The translations under genes and the position numbers were made by a program. DNA of 48,914 nt from DATLXH01 sp035576005 (GTDB lineage Bacteria > Acidobacteriota > Thermoanaerobaculia > Gp7-AA8): contig DATLXH010000148.1 of assembly GCA_035576005.1 (NCBI GenBank), forward strand, positions 1-48,914, given 5' to 3'. The notes under the pieces are model-generated. The model was given only the letters and a program-made list of their open reading frames with translations. It was not told the origin of the DNA and made no database searches. Below are positions 30,700 through 40,183 of this stretch, in pieces (positions within the stretch are counted from its first letter, which is position 1; every line of letters begins with the position of its first letter).

Positions 30700-31671
30700 A
30701 TGCCGTTCGAAGAGGTAAAAAAGGTCTGGATGAACGGTCGCATGGTCGACTTTGCCGATGCGAAAATTCATGTGTTTACGCATGCACTTCATTACGGCTC
30801 CGGGCTATTCGAAGGGGCTCGGGTTTACGACACCCAGAACGGCCCCGCGGCGTTCCGTCTCGACGAGCATCTGAGACGTCTATTTGATAGCGCGAAAATT
30901 TATCGTATGGAGATTCCTTTCTCCGTCGAAGAGTTCAAGCAGGCCTGCCTCGATGTCGTTGTGGCGAACGAGTTCGAGGACTGTTACCTTCGTCCTCTCG
31001 TTTACCGCGGGTTTCATTCCCTCGGCGTCTTTCCTGGCTCATGTCCGGTCGATGTCTGCATTGGCGCCTGGAAGTGGGGCAAGTATCTGGGCGCGGAGGC
31101 GCTGGAACAAGGCGTCGATGTGCGCGTCTCCTCATGGAACCGGATGGCTCCCAATACCTTTCCCGCGCTCGCTAAAGCGACAGCGAACTACATGAACTCG
31201 ATCCTGATCAGGAGCGAGGCGGCGATTGATGGCTATACGGAAGGAATCGCCCTGGACGTTCACGGCTATGTGTGCGAGGGGTCTGGAGAAAATATTTTTC
31301 TCGTCAGGGACGGGAAGATTACAACTCCGCCGCTCGGCGCCTCAGTCCTAGCAGGCATCACTCGCGACTGTGTGATGAAGCTCGCACGGGACCTCGGCTA
31401 CGAAGTGACAGAAACATTGATCCCGCGCGAAGCTCTCTACATAGCCGAGGAAGTGTTCTTCACAGGTACGGCAGCTGAAGTGACTCCAGTTCGATCCATT
31501 GACCGGATTCCCATTGGCGAGGGTAAGCGTGGGCCGATCACGGAGATCGTCCAACGCGAGTACTTCGCCTACATCAATGGCGAGGTGCCCGACCGTTATG
31601 GATGGCTTACTCCCATCTATCCCGGCAGAGCGTCACGCAAACGGCCCGTCGAGGCAGTCGCAGGGCGTTAG
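30700..31671 (+). CDS. ilvE: Branched-chain amino acid aminotransferase
   Basis: The 323-residue product is a fold-type IV PLP enzyme: HALHYGSGLFEGARVYDTQN, CYLRPLVYRGFHSLGV, PLP lysine Lys159 in NTFPALAKATANYMNS, GYVCEGSGENIFLVRDGKIT, and EEVFFTGTAAEVTPVRSID. It interconverts Leu, Ile and Val with their 2-oxo acids. Length fits IlvE. A short gap (about 47 bases) leads to the next gene in the same direction. Confidence 0.95.
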   Translation: MPFEEVKKVWMNGRMVDFADAKIHVFTHALHYGSGLFEGARVYDTQNGPAAFRLDEHLRRLFDSAKIYRMEIPFSVEEFKQACLDVVVANEFEDCYLRPLVYRGFHSLGVFPGSCPVDVCIGAWKWGKYLGAEALEQGVDVRVSSWNRMAPNTFPALAKATANYMNSILIRSEAAIDGYTEGIALDVHGYVCEGSGENIFLVRDGKITTPPLGASVLAGITRDCVMKLARDLGYEVTETLIPREALYIAEEVFFTGTAAEVTPVRSIDRIPIGEGKRGPITEIVQREYFAYINGEVPDRYGWLTPIYPGRASRKRPVEAVAGR

Positions 31672-31718
31672 TTCCGCGAGGGCTTTTCGGGTTCCTCCAC
31701 GTCTCGTCAATTCAACTC

Positions 31719-32894
31719 ATGTCCCTGATCGAAACCCTCTCGAACGAGCTTGAATCGATGCGCGCAGGCGGCACGCTCAAGTCAGAGCTCCGCATCAAAG
31801 GTCCTCAGGGCCCCGTGGTCGAGGTCGAAGGGAAGGGCGAGGTCATCATGCTCGCCTCCAACAACTACCTGGGCCTCGCCAATCACCCGCGTATCATCGA
31901 AGCAGCCGAAAAGGCAGAACGCGACTACGGCTATGGGCTGGCCTCGGTGCGGTTCATCTCCGGAACCCAGGACATCCACAAACAGCTCGAGGCCAGGATT
32001 GCTTCATTCCTCGGTACCGAAGACACGATCCTTTACGGCTCGTGCTGGAACGCCAACGAGGGATTGTTTCAGACAGTGCTGGCAGAGAACGACGCAGTGA
32101 TCTCAGACGAACTGAATCATGCCTCGATCATTGACGGGATCCGGCTCGCCAAGTGTCGCCGGCTCCGTTATAAGAATCGCGATCTCGAAGATCTGAAGCG
32201 AATTCTCTCTGAGAATGCCGACGCAAGGAACAAGCTCATCATCACGGATGGTGTGTTTTCGATGGAAGGCTCGCTTGCGCCCGTTGCAGAACTGATCGCG
32301 ATCGCACGCGAGCATGACGCATTCGTTGTTGTGGATGATTCTCATGGAACCGGCGTCCTCGGCAGGACGGGAAGAGGCACGCCGGAGGAGCTCGGCGTCT
32401 TCGGCAGGGTGGACGCGTACACCTCGACGCTTGGGAAGGCGCTGGGTGGGTCGCATGGCGGATTCACCACAGGTCCTCGGGTGCTTGTTGAGTTTCTCCG
32501 TCAGAAGTCGCGAACCTATCTCTTTTCGAACGCTCTTCCGCCAGGGGTGGTCATGGGCTCGATCGCTGCGATTGATCTGATCGAGTCTGACCCGTCGATG
32601 GTTGCGCGCCTGCGCAGCAACACGACCTACTTCCGGGAGCAGGCAGCTGCAGCGGGGCTCGAGATCCGGCCCGGGACGCACCCCATCGTTCCGATCATCA
32701 TCGGTGACACGGCAAAGGCGATCTCGATCTCGCGCGAGTTGCTCGATCGTGGCATCTATCTTTCTGGATTCGGCTTCCCGGTCGTCCCACAGGGACAGGC
32801 GCGACTCCGCTGTCAGATCAGCGCAGCTCATGAGAAAGAGCATCTCGATCGTGCCGTGAAAGCGATCGCAGAAGTCGCGAAAGTTCAGGCCTAG
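31719..32894 (+). CDS. kbl: Alpha-oxoamine synthase: glycine C-acetyltransferase (Kbl) or BioF-like
   Basis: The 391-residue product is an alpha-oxoamine synthase: VIMLASNNYLGLANHPRIIE, GLASVRFISGTQDIHKQLEA, DDSHGTGVLGRTGRGTPEEL (His209), and PLP lysine Lys240 in TSTLGKALGGSHGGF. GFGFPVVPQGQARLRCQISA is typical of Kbl. Kbl makes 2-amino-3-oxobutyrate from glycine and acetyl-CoA; no threonine dehydrogenase gene is nearby, so a BioF-type role is possible. The start at 31719 is favoured over an earlier in-frame ATG. Confidence 0.9.
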   Translation: MSLIETLSNELESMRAGGTLKSELRIKGPQGPVVEVEGKGEVIMLASNNYLGLANHPRIIEAAEKAERDYGYGLASVRFISGTQDIHKQLEARIASFLGTEDTILYGSCWNANEGLFQTVLAENDAVISDELNHASIIDGIRLAKCRRLRYKNRDLEDLKRILSENADARNKLIITDGVFSMEGSLAPVAELIAIAREHDAFVVVDDSHGTGVLGRTGRGTPEELGVFGRVDAYTSTLGKALGGSHGGFTTGPRVLVEFLRQKSRTYLFSNALPPGVVMGSIAAIDLIESDPSMVARLRSNTTYFREQAAAAGLEIRPGTHPIVPIIIGDTAKAISISRELLDRGIYLSGFGFPVVPQGQARLRCQISAAHEKEHLDRAVKAIAEVAKVQA

Positions 32895-32964
32895 CGCGGA
32901 GATGTCCTCGCGCGCGGATGCTCGTTAAAGCGCCGCGACTAAGAAAAAAGTAACGAGATGTCGC

Positions 32965-32994
32965 CCCTCCCGCCCACACGCCGAAGCTTCTAAT
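32965..32994. repeat. 30-bp direct repeat shared with 48640-48669
   Basis: CCCTCCCGCCCACACGCC followed by AAGCTTCTAAT, with one mismatch between copies. Here it lies a few bases from the left end of element C, and at 48640 it lies upstream of another palindromic element. It may be part of a larger repeat. Confidence 0.65.
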
Positions 32995-33000
32995 TCTAAC

Positions 33001-33243
33001 GACACCGGTTCACTGTCTGACGCCGTTGAGCCGCGAAGCGGGCGTAATCCCTCTCCCCGGCGGGGAGAGGGAAGCGAGCGGAGCGAAGCAGGGAGAGGGG
33101 CGTGAAAGTCTCGCCAGTCTTTCGAAAAGGGCGAGGTCTTCGTATCTCTCGCGGCCCCTCTCCCGGTCGCTTGCGCGACCACCCTCTCCCCGCCGGGGAG
33201 AGGGATTCGCCCCTTCGGGCGCGAGTCCCGCCGCGTGTCATCA
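33001..33243. mobile_element. 245-bp palindromic element, copy C (inverted, complete)
   Basis: It starts GACACCGGTTCACTGT and ends GTGTCATCA, matching the ends of copy B in reverse order. The interior is the reverse complement of copy B with minor changes. It fills the gap between the kbl and chemoreceptor genes together with the hairpin at 33311. Confidence 0.82.
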
Positions 33244-33310
33244 CTTCTTCATCAGCGTCCCCGCTGTTAACCCGCTTCTGATGAAGCCACTAACATTGGC
33301 CGTGCTATTT

Positions 33311-33340
33311 TGTGGCCGGACATTCCAATGTCCGTCCACA
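33311..33340. repeat. Hairpin following element C
   Basis: TGTGGCCGGACATT and AATGTCCGTCCACA are near-perfect inverted arms. The left arm is the 19-bp repeat also found at 23190-23208. No gene is seen between 32895 and 33478. Confidence 0.65.
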
Positions 33341-33478
33341 AGCGCCTCCTGCGGTACCATGTTGGGACGCTTCATCGCCTCTTCACCGGCGTGTCCTCAC
33401 GCTGTTAACCCGCTCGGGACGACGCCCCGGTCGAATCCGCGAACGCTGGTGAATGCGACTGCCGGAATGCAGGAAAGC

Positions 33479-35968
33479 TCAGCTCCCTGAGTAACGGAAC
33501 TTCCGTACTTCCGACTCGAAATCGCGTCCGCTTTCGATGAGCTGGTTGACGGTCCCGTTGAAGTCCTGCGCGACGGAGTCATTCTGTCTGGCGATGTCGC
33601 CCATCATCTGCGAGGCGCTCGCGATCTGGTCGGTGTTCCGGATCTGGCTCTCGAGAAGCTGCCGGATCGAGCGCGTGTCCTCGGCGATCTGCTCCATCGC
33701 CGAAGCGATTCCCCGCCCGGCCGTGAGCTGGTGCTGCGTGGAAGTCTTGACCTGCAGCGCTACCTCACGGACCCGCTCTGCCTCCGATGCGAGAAGCTGA
33801 GTCGCGCGAGCTTGTTCCTGAATGGCTCGATTGTTTTCCGCGATGTGATCCGACATTTTGACCGTCAGTCCGTTCAGATGCCGGCTTGCCTGCGATTGAT
33901 CGACGAGAGATTTCGAAATGCGGTTGGCCATCTCGTAAGAACGGGCCGCGCTTTCTACAATCTGCCTGAGCGAGCCTGCCGCGTTCTGGGCAACCGCCGC
34001 ATTTTCCTGCACCTTGGCAACACCTTCATGCATCGCGATTGCCGCGTCGCGCGACCCCGATTGCACCGCTTTGATGATTCCCGCAATCTCCTTGGTGGAG
34101 CCGCGAGTCTTGACGGCGAGCTCCCGGATCTCGTCCGCTACGACGCTGAACCCGAGTCCATGTTCGCCGGCCTGTGCTGCAATGATCGCAGCGTTCAGGG
34201 CCAGCAGATTCGTGCGCTCGGTGACATCTTCGATGACGCTCAGGATCTGAGTGATTTGACCGACGCTCTTCTGCAAGGTATCGAGCACGTCGGCGGCTCG
34301 TTCCGAAAGACGCTGCGAGAGCTCGATTCCCTCGACTGTCTCATTGACGGCCTGACCGCCGGCGACCGCATTTTCGCGCACCTGCCGGGAGATCTGCGCT
34401 GTCGACTCGGCGCTCTGCCTGAGCTCGTCATTCGTGGAGTCCATCTGCGTCACAAAGGAGAGGACCTCTTCAGTGATCGATGCCAGAACCTCGGTCCTCT
34501 GCGCCATGCCTGTGGCTGCTGCTGACATCTGCGTGGTCGATGACGAGGTTTTTTCAACCGACTGAAAAAGCTCGTCCATGCTTCGAGCCACCTCTTCAGC
34601 CGATGCCTGAAGCTCAATCGATCGCGACGATGAATCCTCTGTGAGCTCGCTGACGGTCTCAGCAGCCTCGAGGACTGCGCCGATCCCGATTCGCACGTTT
34701 TGCAGCGCCGCGGTGGATTCGTCCGTCAACGCAAGCTGCTCACGTGAGCGTTCGAGGAGGCTCTCAGTACCGCCACTGATGACGCGGACACCGTCGGTAA
34801 TCGAAGCGCCGCCGCCGCCAACTCTGGCCAGAAGGCGGCGGAGGTTCTCCCTCGTCTGACCGAAGCTTTCCTCGAGGTCACCGATCTCGTCGTCTGCGAA
34901 GACTCTCGAGTCCGCGTCAAAGTTCCCTCGTGCCATCTCCGAGGAGAGCGTCCGGAGCTTATCGACTCCGCGCGTGACATCGCGGCCCACCAGAAACGCA
35001 GCAAGGGCGAAAAGCAGGGTGGTCACGATCGCAACGATCAGCGTGTAAAAAGTAATCTGTACCGGGATGTTTCTGTAGGGCGCCCATGGGATGGTGAGCA
35101 CCAGGATCGAGCCGTCCTTGAGCGGTCGGAAGCGTGAAACGTGCGGCGAGACAAAGCTGGAACTGTCTCCCGACCGAAGCCGAAGCATCGCCGACACTTC
35201 TCGCGGGGTCAAAGGTTCTCCGTGACTCGTCACAGTTCCCTGGCTCGTGATCCGGTGCAGGCCATAATCGCCGGGGATGTAGTCTTCGAGAGTCGATACG
35301 AGTGTTCCATCAATTTTCGCTGACAGGTTCGCGCTGTCGTGAAGCCGCTCGAATCTCTCCGCTGCCGTCTTGATTGCAAGGTTCTCCAGGGTCGTCGAAA
35401 CCTTGGAGGAGACGAGCTGAATGAGCGCAACAGCGGAAACGATGAAGAGACCGATAAAGACCAGCGCAATCTTTTTCGAAACTGTGAAGCGACGGCGTCC
35501 TACGTACCGGGCCGGTCGGCGCGCAGCAATTCGCTGGAGGGCCTCTTTGCCTGCGGCGTATCCCCACGAGACGCCGAGCGAGCCTGCGATGATTGCGGCA
35601 ACGAAGAAATAGCTGAACCCGAGTGGGGTAGGGAATACGACGAGAGAACCGATGATCGTGAAGAGGGCGCCCCCAACGAGCCAGAGGATCCAGGTCGATC
35701 GAACGACTCTTCGGAGCAGGCGGGACATCGGAACCGAGAGGTCAGCCTCGGTTTCGAGACCGCGTTCCAGCTCTGTCAAAGCCGGCGATAACCATGCTCG
35801 CAGCAACAGCGCGGCGGCGAGGTAGAGTGAGAGTGCCAGAGCGGTGACCGAAAGCAGATCGCGAGCACTCATCCGGATCACGAGCGCAAGGAACCCGATA
35901 GCCATCGGACCGCAAACGATTGCGGGAACCACAAGCAGGTTGCGGAGGTAGCGGTTCGACAGGCTCAA
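33479..35968 (-). CDS. Methyl-accepting chemotaxis protein with extra N-terminal membrane spans
   Basis: The 829-residue product begins with about four membrane spans (VVPAIVCGPMAIGFLALVIR, LLSVTALALSLYLAAALLL, then a pair at 90-140), followed by a second span pair around a short sensor region (VFIGLFIVSAVALIQLV and TLIVAIVTTLLFALAAFLVG), a HAMP domain and a long MCP signalling domain. The hairpin tip reads ERTNLLALNAAIIAAQAGEH, with Ile where the consensus NAAIEAARAGE has Glu. The signalling partner genes (cheA, cheW) are not in the window. The ligand is unknown. Confidence 0.92.
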   Translation of the reverse strand: MSLSNRYLRNLLVVPAIVCGPMAIGFLALVIRMSARDLLSVTALALSLYLAAALLLRAWLSPALTELERGLETEADLSVPMSRLLRRVVRSTWILWLVGGALFTIIGSLVVFPTPLGFSYFFVAAIIAGSLGVSWGYAAGKEALQRIAARRPARYVGRRRFTVSKKIALVFIGLFIVSAVALIQLVSSKVSTTLENLAIKTAAERFERLHDSANLSAKIDGTLVSTLEDYIPGDYGLHRITSQGTVTSHGEPLTPREVSAMLRLRSGDSSSFVSPHVSRFRPLKDGSILVLTIPWAPYRNIPVQITFYTLIVAIVTTLLFALAAFLVGRDVTRGVDKLRTLSSEMARGNFDADSRVFADDEIGDLEESFGQTRENLRRLLARVGGGGASITDGVRVISGGTESLLERSREQLALTDESTAALQNVRIGIGAVLEAAETVSELTEDSSSRSIELQASAEEVARSMDELFQSVEKTSSSTTQMSAAATGMAQRTEVLASITEEVLSFVTQMDSTNDELRQSAESTAQISRQVRENAVAGGQAVNETVEGIELSQRLSERAADVLDTLQKSVGQITQILSVIEDVTERTNLLALNAAIIAAQAGEHGLGFSVVADEIRELAVKTRGSTKEIAGIIKAVQSGSRDAAIAMHEGVAKVQENAAVAQNAAGSLRQIVESAARSYEMANRISKSLVDQSQASRHLNGLTVKMSDHIAENNRAIQEQARATQLLASEAERVREVALQVKTSTQHQLTAGRGIASAMEQIAEDTRSIRQLLESQIRNTDQIASASQMMGDIARQNDSVAQDFNGTVNQLIESGRDFESEVRKFRYSGS

Positions 35969-36020
35969 GGTAGGACCACTTTCACGGAGTCACCGCTGGC
36001 TTGCGCCTGCTGATAACACG

Positions 36021-37508
36021 TCATCTAACATACTCCACCAGGTCTTGTTGCCCTCTCATCAGTACGGGGTAGCGGCCAGTGAAGCACGCGGTGCAATAGA
36101 GCTGCTCCGCACTTTGCCCATCCTCGCGCACGCCCTCGAGCATCCCGCTCTCGGACAGGTAGCCGAGAGAATCTGCTTCGATGTAACTGCGGATGTCCTC
36201 GACGCTGCCAGAGCTGGCGATCAGCTCCTTCCGTTTCGGAGTATCGATCCCGTAGTAGCAGGGGCCGGTGGTTGGCGGGGAGGAGATGCGCATATGTACT
36301 TCGCTGGCTCCGACATCCTTGAGCATTCTCACGATCTTTTTCGATGTTGTGCCGCGAACGATCGAATCGTCGACCAGGACAATCCGCTTGCCCGTTACGA
36401 TCTCGGCCACAGGATTGAGTTTCACCTTCACGCCGAAATTTCGAATTGCCTGCCGCGGCTCGATGAACGTTCGCCCGACGTAGTGGTTGCGTACCAGTCC
36501 ATATTCGAAGGGGATTCCTGATTCATGAGAGTAGCCGAGGGCAGCGAAGACTCCTGAGTCCGGAACGGGAACGACGATATCCGCGTCGATGGGGTGCTCC
36601 CTTGCAAGCTGTGCCCCGAAGCGCTTTCTCGTCTGCCCGACATTGAGGCCGAAGAGTCTGGAGTCGGGGCGGGCAAAGTAGACATGCTCAAAAATGCATC
36701 GCGCCTCGCGAGGGCCTGTTCGCTGATCGATCGTGCGGATCTCTCCCGACTCGGTCAGCATCACGGTCTCACCCGCTCGGACTTCGCGTATGAGCTCGGC
36801 TCCGATCAGATCGAAGGCGCAGGTCTCCGAGGATATGCAGAGCGCTCCGTCGAGACGTCCGATTACGAGGGGGCGGAAGCCCCATGGGTCGCGCGCGCCG
36901 ATGATCTTGCCCGGCGCCATTGCCACGATCGAATACGCACCCTCAACCTGAGCGAGGGCGTCGACCAGTGCAAGCTCGAATCCGGGTGCGCGCGAGCGCG
37001 CGACAAGATGAACGATGACCTCGGTGTCGGACATCGTGCTGAAGATCGCGCCATCAGACTCGAGTTTGCTTCGAAGCTCGTCGCCATTGATGAGGTTTCC
37101 GTTGTGGGCAACGGCGATTGGGCCTTTGCTGGTGGAGGCAACGAGAGGCTGCGCATTGCAAAGCATCGAGCCGCCGGACGTGGAGTAGCGAACATGCCCG
37201 ATCGCTATCTCACCGGGAAGACGCTGAAGCCGCTCCTGAGTGAAGACGTCCGCGACGTGACCCATTTCCTTTTCGACATGGATCTGCGTGGAGTTTCGCG
37301 CGATCAACCGCTCGCCAGTCCCAGTGGTTCCGGCAGCCGAGCCGATGTTGCCTTCGGACATCGTCGGGTCCGCGGACATCGAGGCGATGCCTGCGCTCTC
37401 CTGACCTCGATGTTGAAGTGCGTAGAGCCCGAGGTAAACAAGGTTGGAGGCGTCGTGATGATTGATGACTCCAAAAACACCGCATTCATCATGGAACTTG
37501 TCGGACAT
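36021..37508 (-). CDS. purF: Amidophosphoribosyltransferase
   Basis: The 495-residue product starts MSDKFHDECGVFGVINHHDA; removal of the first eight residues would expose the catalytic N-terminal Cys9, as in the propeptide-bearing PurF group. The glutaminase domain (YALQHRGQESAGIA, VRYSTSGGSMLCNAQP) is followed by the phosphoribosyltransferase domain with GKRIVLVDDSIVRGTTSKKI, the PRPP motif. It commits PRPP to purine synthesis. An N-terminal extension to 37769 would cross a repeat element and is rejected. Confidence 0.97.
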   Translation of the reverse strand: MSDKFHDECGVFGVINHHDASNLVYLGLYALQHRGQESAGIASMSADPTMSEGNIGSAAGTTGTGERLIARNSTQIHVEKEMGHVADVFTQERLQRLPGEIAIGHVRYSTSGGSMLCNAQPLVASTSKGPIAVAHNGNLINGDELRSKLESDGAIFSTMSDTEVIVHLVARSRAPGFELALVDALAQVEGAYSIVAMAPGKIIGARDPWGFRPLVIGRLDGALCISSETCAFDLIGAELIREVRAGETVMLTESGEIRTIDQRTGPREARCIFEHVYFARPDSRLFGLNVGQTRKRFGAQLAREHPIDADIVVPVPDSGVFAALGYSHESGIPFEYGLVRNHYVGRTFIEPRQAIRNFGVKVKLNPVAEIVTGKRIVLVDDSIVRGTTSKKIVRMLKDVGASEVHMRISSPPTTGPCYYGIDTPKRKELIASSGSVEDIRSYIEADSLGYLSESGMLEGVREDGQSAEQLYCTACFTGRYPVLMRGQQDLVEYVR

Positions 37509-37633
37509 GGGCTTGGATGAGTGTAACGCGGGCAGGGCGGAACGTGCTTCCCGCGTTGGCGATCGCTGGAATCCCGGGAGGGTCGTCTGCGTAGCGTCGG
37601 ACAAAGCGGGCTGACGACGCTGGTCCAACTGAT

Positions 37634-37828
37634 GCGAAGCCGCGAAGCGGCGTGTCCCTCTCCCCGACGGGGAGAGGGAAGCGAGCGGAGCGACGCAGGG
37701 TGAGGGGCGTGAAAGTCTCGAGAGTCCGTCGGGAAAGTCGAAGTCTTCGTATCTCTCGCGGCCCCTCACCCGGTCGCTGACGCGACCACCCTCTCCCCGC
37801 CGGGGAGAGGGAGTAGCCCCTTCGGAGC
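37634..37828. repeat. 245-bp-family element, copy D (inverted)
   Basis: It matches copy C in the same orientation (CTCTCCCCGACGGGGAGAGG, GAGGGGCGTGAAAGTCTCG, TTCGTATCTCTCGCGGCCCC) with more changes, and lacks clear TGATGACACC ends. It fills the gap between purL and purF, so it would be transcribed with them if they form one operon. Confidence 0.8.
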
Positions 37829-37861
37829 GCCGGGAAACAACTTCGGGTTCTTGTGAAATCG

Positions 37862-40081
37862 TCAGTGGACCATCAGGGCGGGGAACGCCTCTTGCCAGAT
37901 CCGTTGCAACTCATCGAGAGACGACTCGAGAAGCAATACGTCATTCCTCGAGACCCTGAACGTGCGCGCCGTTCTGCCGATGACCCTGGCGGCCGTCGAG
38001 TGTTTCCCGGCTTCGCCCAGCACCTCGCCCACCTTAGCAGCTTCGCAGGTCACGATGGCGCGTGCCTGCGTCTCGCCAAAGAGCAGAGCCACCCAGTCGA
38101 GCGAGTCGGCATATCCCGCCAGCTGAACGTCGCAACCAACGCCGTTCATCGACGCCTCAGCAAGCGCTATTGCCAGCCCTCCGCTCGAGAGGTCATGCGC
38201 GCTGTCGATCAGCGCCCGGTCGTTGAGGGAAAGAAGCAGCTTCACGAGTTGTGACTCTTCATCGAGATGGACTCGCGGTGGACGAGAGCGCGTACCCTCG
38301 AGGAAATGAGACTGGAACTCCGAGCCGCCGAGCTCGTCCTCGCTTGTCCCGAGCAGCACAATGGATCGATCGAGATCACGAAAGAGAAGCGTGATGAATG
38401 ATGCTTCGTCCTCCAGAATCCCAACCATTCCTACGGTTGGCGTCGGCGGGATCCCTCGCCCTTCTGTCTCGTTGTAAAAAGAGACGTTGCCCGACACCAC
38501 GGGAGTTTCCAGTGCAATACACGCTTCACTGATTCCGCGGATGCATTCTGAGAACTGCCACATGATTTCGGCTCGCTGGGGTGATCCGAAGTTGAGACAG
38601 TCTGTGATCGCGATCGGCCGCCCGCCGCTACACGCAACATTCCGCGCTGCCTCGGCGACCGCTTGTTTTCCTCCCTCGTAGGGATCGAGCTCACAGTAGG
38701 AAGGGTTGACGTCCGAGCTGATTGCGAGTGCCCGTCCCGTACCCTTGACTCTGATCACTGCTGCGTCCGATCGCTCCGGTCCTGCGAGCGTATTCGTCCG
38801 TACCGTCGTGTCGTACTGCTCGTAGATCCAACGTTTGGACGAAAGATTCGGAGATGTCAGCAGAGTGCGTAACTCTTCGGTGCAATCCCGATCGTTCTCC
38901 CGCGGGCGCTCAACTCTGGCTGGCATCGAGTCATACCAGGCCGGCTTCGCGATCGGCCGATCGTAGAGCGGCGCCTCCGTTGCGATCGGCTCAACTGGAA
39001 TGGCTGCGACTTCCTTTCCATTCCAGAAAAGTCTTACCGTCGCATCGTCTGTTACCTCACCGATAACCGCCGCATCGAGGTCCCACCGTTCGAAGATCGC
39101 AAGGACGTCCTGCTCTCGCCCCTTTCTGGCGACGATCAGCATCCGCTCCTGCGATTCGGAGAGCATGATCTCGTAGGGCGTCATCCCCGTCTCACGCATC
39201 GGAACGCGGTCGAGATCCATCCGGATGCCAGTGCCGGCGCGACCGGCCATTTCAAACGAGGATGACGTAAGTCCCGCCGCCCCCATGTCCTGGATTCCGA
39301 CAATGCTGTCGCGCTCCATGAGCTCGAGACATGCTTCGAGCAGAAGTTTTTCGGTGAATGGATCGCCCACCTGAACGGTCGGCCTTTTCTCCTCAGAATC
39401 TTTGTCGAATTCCGCAGACGCCATCGTCGCGCCGTGGATCCCGTCGCGACCCGTCTTCGAGCCGACATAGATGACCGGGTTTCCCACACCGGTTGCCTCG
39501 CCCTTGAAGATGCGGTCGGCGCGTGCAATGCCGAGGGCGAAGACGTTGACCAGGATGTTGCCGTTGTATCGGGGGTCGAACGTTGTCTCGCCGCCGACTG
39601 TCGGAATTCCGATGCAGTTTCCGTATCCGGCAATGCCCCGCACGACGCCGTTGACGAGATAACGCATCCGCGGAGCATCGAGAGCGCCGAAGCGAAGTGA
39701 ATCGAGGCAGGCGATCGGGCGCGCACCCATGGTGAAGATGTCGCGGAGGATCCCCCCAACGCCGGTAGCGGCACCCTGGTATGGCTCGATGAACGACGGG
39801 TGATTGTGCGACTCCATCTTGAAAGCTGCGACCCAGCCATCGCCGATATCGATGACGCCGGCATTCTCACCGGGGCCGTGTACGACGCGAGCGCCGGTGG
39901 TTGGGAACTTCCGCAGATGGATGCGGCTCGACTTGTACGAGCAGTGCTCTGACCACATGACCGAGAAGATGCCGAGCTCGGTGAAGTTGGGAGCGCGCCC
40001 GAGGATCTGTTCGATCCGCGAGTACTCGTCGGCGGAGAGACCGTGAGACGCGATGAGAGCGGGCGTAATGCTTTCAATCAT
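37862..40081 (-). CDS. purL: Phosphoribosylformylglycinamidine synthase subunit PurL
   Basis: The 739-residue product is the small, three-subunit-type PurL: ELGIFSVMWSEHCSYKSSRI, GDGWVAAFKMESHNHPSFIE, GVGGILRDIFTMGARPIACL, VQIQ-like GIQDMGAAGLTSSSFEMAGR, and a second AIRS-like half (DCLNFGSPQRAEIMWQFSEC, HDLSSGGLAIALAEAS). It needs PurQ and PurS, which are not in the window. The ATG at 40081 is chosen because the longer frame runs into repeat sequence. Upstream of purF in the same direction. Confidence 0.97.
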   Translation of the reverse strand: MIESITPALIASHGLSADEYSRIEQILGRAPNFTELGIFSVMWSEHCSYKSSRIHLRKFPTTGARVVHGPGENAGVIDIGDGWVAAFKMESHNHPSFIEPYQGAATGVGGILRDIFTMGARPIACLDSLRFGALDAPRMRYLVNGVVRGIAGYGNCIGIPTVGGETTFDPRYNGNILVNVFALGIARADRIFKGEATGVGNPVIYVGSKTGRDGIHGATMASAEFDKDSEEKRPTVQVGDPFTEKLLLEACLELMERDSIVGIQDMGAAGLTSSSFEMAGRAGTGIRMDLDRVPMRETGMTPYEIMLSESQERMLIVARKGREQDVLAIFERWDLDAAVIGEVTDDATVRLFWNGKEVAAIPVEPIATEAPLYDRPIAKPAWYDSMPARVERPRENDRDCTEELRTLLTSPNLSSKRWIYEQYDTTVRTNTLAGPERSDAAVIRVKGTGRALAISSDVNPSYCELDPYEGGKQAVAEAARNVACSGGRPIAITDCLNFGSPQRAEIMWQFSECIRGISEACIALETPVVSGNVSFYNETEGRGIPPTPTVGMVGILEDEASFITLLFRDLDRSIVLLGTSEDELGGSEFQSHFLEGTRSRPPRVHLDEESQLVKLLLSLNDRALIDSAHDLSSGGLAIALAEASMNGVGCDVQLAGYADSLDWVALLFGETQARAIVTCEAAKVGEVLGEAGKHSTAARVIGRTARTFRVSRNDVLLLESSLDELQRIWQEAFPALMVH

Positions 40082-40093
40082 GGACGGGGATTC

Positions 40094-40155
40094 TAGCCCG
40101 CATTTCTCACACTCCTTCTGCTGCGGCAGCGGATAGCGGCCTGGCTGCTTCGCTG
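40094..40155. repeat. Half copy of the 185-bp element
   Basis: TAGCCCGCATTTCTCACAC, then GCAGCGGATAGCGGCCTGGC, matches the left third of the elements at 25048 and 41745. The right end is missing and the 206-bp palindrome follows at 40184, as if one element had been broken by the other. Confidence 0.72.
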
Positions 40156-40183
40156 CGGTGGAGGCCGCCGCAGGGGTGGAGGT

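Noticed and set aside
33731..34525. 264-codon plus-strand frame
   Set aside because: Antisense to the conserved signalling domain of the chemoreceptor.
37509..37769. N-terminal extension of purF
   Set aside because: The extra 87 codons are translated repeat element D; the catalytic Cys must be close to the N-terminus, which fixes the start at 37508.
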